A DNA stretch of 64,000 nt, taken from contig QANY01011423.1 of NCBI GenBank assembly GCA_003255025.1, positions 1,070,470 through 1,134,469 on the forward strand. Reading direction: 5' to 3'. Shown here in pieces: positions 59,518-64,000 of the stretch. How positions within the stretch are numbered: the first letter of the stretch is position 1; each line of letters starts with the position of its first letter. A program made the position numbers and the translations under genes. The notes below the pieces were generated by a model. The model was not told the DNA's origin. It did not search any database and worked only from the letters and a program-made list of their open reading frames with translations. This stretch comes from Datisca glomerata. Lineage: Eukaryota > Streptophyta > Magnoliopsida > Cucurbitales > Datiscaceae.

Positions 59518-60320
59518 AATGCTTGAAGGGTTCAAGTAGTGGTTTATAACTACTTGAACTCTTCAAGTAGTTATTTTGATTCTTGTAGTCAGTCATCCAG
59601 AAGAGTATGTGACTACGTTAAGAGTTCAAGTAGTTATAAACATTACATGAAACCTTCAAGTAGTCATTTATCCAGAGAACTTGTGACCACTTGAAGGGTT
59701 CAAGTAGTGTTTTATAACTACTTGAACCATTAAAATAGTCATTTTGATTCTCTCAATCACTGATCTGGAGAGTATGTGACAAACTTAAAGGGTTCAAGTA
59801 GTTATACTTGAACCCTTCAAATAATCATTTAATCAAATAGCTTGTGACTACTTGAAGGGTTCAAATAGTATTTATAACTGCTTGAACCTTTCAAGTAGTC
59901 ATTTTGATTCTTACAGTCAGACATCCAAAGAGCATGTGACTACTTAAAAAGTTCAAGTAGTTATAAAACATTACTTGAACCCTTCAAGTAGTCATTTATC
60001 CAGAGAGCTTGTGACAACTTGAAGGGTTCAAATAGTGTTTATAATACTTGAACTCTTCAAGTAGTCATTTTGATTCTCTCAGTCACTTATCCAGAGAGCA
60101 TGTGACTACTTGAAAGATTCAAGTAATTATTTATAACTTCTTGAAATCTTCAAGTAGTTGATTTTATTATGAGAATGGTAAAATAGTAGTAAAGTAGAGA
60201 CCACTTGACTATTTGAAAGGTTAAGAACTGGTCTCTAACTTCTTGAAGTTGCATCAACAACTCAAATATCAGTGGTTACTTGAAGAATTCAAGTAGTTAT
60301 TCCGTCAAAATAGTTGGTTT
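59518..60320. repeat. Palindromic repeat array E, upstream of the transposase gene
   Basis: About eighteen units of the same palindrome in alternating orientation, with a third spacer family (CATTTTGATTCTCTCAGTCA and CCAGAGAGCATGTG phrases). It begins about 110 bp upstream of the transposase start and mirrors array A at the other end of the element. Confidence 0.92.
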
Positions 60321-60470
60321 TATCTTGTCATTACTCGAACCAGTACCTGAAGCATTTTATGCTTAAAAAAAATAAGAGAAGAATGGGTACCAGTCTGCTT
60401 TCGTTGAAGAAGAAGAATGAGTTAGGTCTCGCTAAAAAACATGGTTCACAGGGTCTTGAAGAAGTAGAAG

Positions 60471-60534
60471 AAGAATAAAAGAAGAAGAAGAAGAAGAAGA
60501 AGAAGAAGATGAAGAAGATAAAGAAGATGCAGCA

Positions 60535-60565
<31 letters not shown>

Positions 60566-60640
60566 AAGAAGAAGAAGAAGAAGAAGAAGATAAAGAAGAA
60601 GAAGAAGAAGAAGAAGAAGAAGAAGAAGAAGAAGAAGAAT
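60471..60640 (+). repeat. (GAA)n microsatellite
   Basis: A run of about 170 bp of GAA triplets with a few GAT or GCA breaks. Poly-Phe and poly-Ser open frames over it are by-products. Confidence 0.95.
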
Positions 60641-60819
60641 GACATTTTTGTTGAAGAAGAGAGAGAAGAAGCGGGAGAGGAAAGCTAAGAGTGGAAGAGT
60701 GAGTATTTGTCAACCATGGTTGATTTGATCTTTGCATGTGGAAAGGAAAGAAAATGATAAGGAAAGAGAGAGTTGTCGTTGCTTGATGTTGATTGCGGTG
60801 AATTAGGAGGTATAAAATT

Positions 60820-60888
60820 CCGAGTTTTAGAAAATGGGTATAAAAATTCTAAGCAAAAATAGAAATGATGTATTTATTCAAATAACCC
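60820..60888 (-). repeat. MULE terminal inverted repeat, right
   Basis: On the minus strand it starts GGGTTATTTGAATAAATACA and continues TTTCTATTTTTGCTTAGAAT to CATTTTCTAA, the partner of 44041-44106. Confidence 0.85.
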
Positions 60889-60897
60889 TATAATTAT
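60889..60897. repeat. 9-bp MULE target duplication, right copy
   Basis: TATAATTAT follows the terminal CCC and differs by one base from TATAATCAT at 44032-44040. Confidence 0.8.
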
Positions 60898-62074
60898 TAG
60901 CTAAAACAATAGTTTCAGTTAGTATATTAAAGTTATTCAATCTTATTATGAATTGCTTTAGGACTTTTAAGCTGCTTTCAGACTCCAAAAAGGCTTTGAA
61001 TATGGAAATTTGTGTTCTAGATTCTGAGCTTTTTCAAGGGTAAAAGTTCTTTAGTTCTTGATTACCCTTTTCTTTAAATAAGCAAACTAAAAGGTGGAAG
61101 ACCATCTGGAAATGTTTTACTTTAAATTAGCAAAGTAAGCAAACTAAGTATTTCCAGTCTAAAGACAAATAATGTAAAAGACCTTTTCATTTAAAAGCAG
61201 CCGATATAATAGCTAATTGAGGAGGTCAAAGTCAAATATTTTCCCCCAATTTGATTTACCAGTAGTCAAAAGAATCTTTTTTGAGATTATTTGATAATCG
61301 ATCTATTAACTTTTTTTATTAGATAACTGTAATTTACATCCTTGAAGTTTACATTTGTTTTCATTTTGATCAGTAAATTTAATTTTCTGTCAACTTGGTC
61401 TTTAATCTTTCAAATCACTATCAATTTAATCTTTGTCAAGTAACCAGATCCTTTGGTCAGCATGCAACTTACACATGACATAACTTATTCAAACAGTAAT
61501 GTATGGAGCAAATACAAGGTTGAATAGTAAGTACATGACTTTGTTTCAACTTCCACACATTATATTGACCTGGCGTCGTAGGGAATAATCAATTTCGTCC
61601 TTTCCATAATATTTCTAAGTTTGTTAGTAGTCTCACACACTCCATGAATGAACTTGAAGGATTTAACCACACTTGACAAGGGGTCACATCGCCCATTATT
61701 TGAAACTTTATTGATCACATTGATGGTGATTTAAAAGTTTTGAAATAAATTAAAAATGATTTGAAACTTTAGGATCAAGCTAACCAAAAAATCTTTTATA
61801 TGAGATTATTTGTATGATTTATGAACTCTTTCATTTATGTCAATGACCCAAAAATGACTTGAAAACATAATGGTAAACCACAAAATAAAATGAAGAAAAC
61901 ATAACTTTGTTCCTTTTTTTAAACATGGTGAAAGCCTTGTTTGGGCAACAAGGAAGCTTATAAGCACATTTACCATAATTCAGATAGCCTTTGTGTAAGA
62001 GTTTTAAAATGTATGTACATCCCTAGCATTGATTTTTTAAACACGTGTCCTCTCATAAGAATTGGTCTTGGACA
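60898..62074. other. AT-rich intergenic DNA with a foldback-like element
   Basis: No gene is seen. At about 61321-61800 the phrase TTTAATCTTTCAAATCA near the left is roughly the complement of TGATTTGAAACTTTAGGA near the right, as in small MULE-type MITEs. It is enclosed by similar direct phrases AATCTTTTTTGAGATTATTTG-like at 61272 and 61790. Confidence 0.35.
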
Positions 62075-62460
62075 TGGAAGAGGATTCGGAGATTATTAGA
62101 AAAAGGGCAATCTGGAGTACTATTGGTGGAATATCTGTGAACATATGGGAAGATAAAGTTACATAACTGTACTAACCCTACGGATTTCAGAACTCACAAT
62201 CTGAATTTGATTAAGGATCTGTGTTTAGCCATTCTACTGGTAGTTTGGAAAATGTTTTGGAATATATATTCCTCCGAAAAACAGGTAGTTTATGTGGAGG
62301 GTCATTCGAGATTATCTTCCTTCCAAGAAGAACATGAAGCACAGAAAGGTCATTATGGATTCAACTTGCCCAATATGTTTAAAAGAGGAAGAATCAACTG
62401 ATCATATTCATGTTAGATGAAATTGGGGTGAGTTAGTTTGGTGCATATGATCTCAACTTA
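62075..62460 (+). pseudogene. LINE fragment: RT C-terminal and zinc-binding region
   Basis: The plus strand reads IIRKRAIWSTIGGISVNIWE (about 62093-62152), the usual phrase between RT and the zinc domain. After a decayed gap it gives VIRDYLPSKKNMKHRKVIMD and CPICLKEEESTDHIHV, the zf-RVT CxxC and H motif, by about 62420. Frameshifts and stops are present, and no RT core or tail was found. Confidence 0.75.
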
Positions 62461-62849
62461 ATCAAAATGAAAGTTTGATGAAGTCAAAGAAAAGTTAGTT
62501 TGGTTTCAAAGCTGAAATATTAGGTGGATTAAAAGGAATTGTTGATATACTAAAGCCAAATTTAATGATGCAGTTTTAATTGAGAAAATAAATTGATTGT
62601 TAGAAGAAGGCTTAAGCCTCCTTGACTTAGGCCTCCTTATTGATTATATGACTATTATATTCTTTCTTCAAATTAAAATCTGATTTAGTTTAAAAAAAGT
62701 GTTTAACACGGCAAATTGTAGTACAAAAATTCCATCAATTTACTCAACGATAATTAACTATGAATTTTTTTTGGGAAATCATAGTAAATGGGTTTTTTTT
62801 AATGATTTAGGCAATTAGCCCAAAATAATAACAATTGCAATTATAGCCA

Positions 62850-63062
62850 ATATTTTATGAACTCCACACTTGAGTTCTTTTTCTAATTGCCGAGCGCAAC
62901 GTAATTATTTTTTAATCTGATTTTTTATGAACTCCACAATTGGATCCCCACCATTTTCAAACGTTGTATACTACTGAGCTCAACCTAATCATTTATTTTT
63001 TTAATCCGATTTTTTATGAGCTCCACAGTTGGAACCCCACCATTTCTAAATGTTGCAGGCTA
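62850..63062 (+). repeat. 89-bp tandem repeat, two to three copies
   Basis: GATTTTTTATGAACTCCACA starts at 62919 and 63008, an 89-bp period, with an earlier diverged copy at about 62850. Common phrases are ATCCCCACCATTT and AACGTTG. Confidence 0.8.
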
Positions 63063-63394
63063 CTAAATTGTCCAATTAAGTCAATTCATAATTCCACACC
63101 CACTCTAGTGAGAATAACAATTGGGTATCCTCCAATGACGATTTTGCATTTGGGTTCTTAAACCGATCCGATGAGATCAACCTAATCGGTATCGTATTGG
63201 GGTGCGGTTCATTTCAAAATCAATTCTAAAAGGGTAAACAAACTGTAGTTTGGGTAGATGGGTCACCTTGTTCTTATGAATTAAAACATAAGAATTGGTG
63301 CGAGAGAGGGAGAGGCTTTGGATTTGGTGGGAAGGGGAAAGAGAAGAGAGGATCATCAACACCGTTGGTTTATTGGCAGGTGGACCAGCATCCT

Positions 63395-63404
63395 GTCACG
63401 TGAC
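63395..63404. promoter_or_regulatory. Perfect palindromic G-box GTCACGTGAC
   Basis: A ten-base palindrome around CACGTG in a short GC-rich stretch (63350-63440). Such sites bind bZIP and bHLH factors. No gene is seen next to it within the window, so its role is open. Confidence 0.4.
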
Positions 63405-63499
63405 GGAGGCCTGGTGGGGCCAAGTTACAATCAAAACCTGAGTGCGGGTATTTTAACTAAAGAAGGGAAATAAAGTTACTCTTTAAGTACCAACTATAG

Positions 63500-64000
63500 T
63501 GTAGATACCGTATTTTATCCGGCCTAATACATGAAATATACATGTTTTATATTTTGACTCTTTTAATAATTCAAGACTATGTGTATAATTTGAAAACTAA
63601 TCCAATACTAAAATAAGAAAAGTGGTCCGAAGACTAAAAAGTAAAAATTGAAAAAAGAAGACTAAAAAGTAAAAATTGAAAAAAGAGGACTAAAAAATAA
63701 AACTTAAAAAAAAAGACTAAAAGTAAAAAAAGGCAAACCCTAATTTTGCTTATAAATAGGAATGAGGTATTCACTTAAGGGGAGGTCTTTTAGGAGAGTA
63801 AAAAAAAAGGGGAAGTCATTTTTTGAGTGAGAAAGAGAGGGGTTGGAAAGAGAGGTGATTTTAGAGAGAGGAAGAAGTTCCATACTTCTATCATCTTCAT
63901 CTTCTTTCCATTTCTTCTCCTCAATGTAGCTTATTTGTTTGGTACATTTGTTCATAATATATTTTATTCATCTTTTTTCTTCATATGAATGTAGTTGATA
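63500..64000 (+). mobile_element. Start of an LTR running off the window
   Basis: TGTAGATACCGTATTTTATC at 63500 resembles LTR starts of Ogre/Tat-type elements. A TATAAATA box stands at 63752-63759, followed by a purine-rich leader such as LTR R regions have. A 28-bp repeat (GACTAAAAAGTAAAAATTGA) at 63632-63728 has four copies. The other end is outside, so this is a probable rather than proven LTR. Confidence 0.45.

Larger units (their letters stand above)
44041..60888. mobile_element. 16.8-kb MULE carrying a ULP1-type gene
   Basis: The ends are inverted repeats starting GGG(A/T)TATTTG and are flanked by 9-bp duplications, the Mutator hallmark. Inside, a plus-strand ULP1/DUF1985-type gene (45357-49165) and a minus-strand MuDR transposase (59406-56737) converge. 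Noncoding parts are filled with copies of a 23-bp near-palindrome. A 7.2-kb LTR element (49359-56521) inserted between the two genes; without it the MULE is about 9.7 kb. The family corresponds to Kaonashi/CUMULE-type MULEs known from Arabidopsis, rice and melon. Both genes are broken. Confidence 0.9.

Noticed and set aside
60331..60737. Open frames rich in Phe or Ser
   Set aside because: They are translations of the (GAA)n microsatellite on the other strand.

Overview
The window is nuclear DNA of a flowering plant, most likely a eudicot. It is AT-rich, has plant splice signals, carries one intact WRKY transcription factor gene, and is otherwise packed with plant transposable elements nested in one another. 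I cannot fix the family. A MULE carrying a ULP1-type protease has been described in melon, Arabidopsis and rice, so that element alone does not settle it.

Layout. (1) 1-14944: a Tat-lineage Ty3/gypsy retrotransposon on the minus strand, with its 5' LTR at 14507-14944, gag-pol remains at 14451-9202 and a repeat-bearing 3' region. A younger Ty3/gypsy element (1029-8622, Tekay/Del-like) sits inside a plus-strand coiled-coil reading frame to its left. The 5-bp duplication TGAAG shows that the DNA at 1023 and 8628 was once contiguous. The left LTR of the Tat element is not in the window. (2) 14950-about 18500: a decayed Mutator-like element (MULE) with its transposase on the minus strand. (3) 18500-22100: noncoding DNA with short tandem repeats. 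(4) 22105-23770: a three-exon WRKY28-like gene on the minus strand, the only intact host gene, with a GC-rich, motif-dense block at 25185-25500 about 1.4 to 1.7 kb upstream. (5) 25500-36990: AT-rich DNA holding a 5'-truncated LINE (28706-33754) cut in two by a CACTA element (29623-33354), then a tRNA-derived SINE (36092-36332). (6) 36998-42872: a nearly full-length LINE on the minus strand with a 12-bp duplication. (7) 44041-60888: a 16.8-kb MULE with 9-bp target duplications, terminal inverted repeats, a plus-strand ULP1/DUF1985-type gene and a minus-strand MuDR transposase pointing at each other. It also has many copies of a short palindrome in its noncoding parts, and a 7.2-kb non-coding LTR retrotransposon (49359-56521) inserted inside it. 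(8) 60898-64000: LINE debris, tandem repeats and the start of a further LTR running off the right edge.

The most notable system is the large ULP1-bearing MULE. A near-palindromic 23-bp unit (arms ACTACTTGAA and TTCAAGTAGT around GGG or CCC) recurs in arrays upstream of both genes and inside introns, set in different spacer families in each cluster. All coding sequences of transposable elements here contain stops or frameshifts, so none looks autonomous as it stands. Host function in this window comes down to the WRKY gene and whatever regulatory DNA surrounds it.
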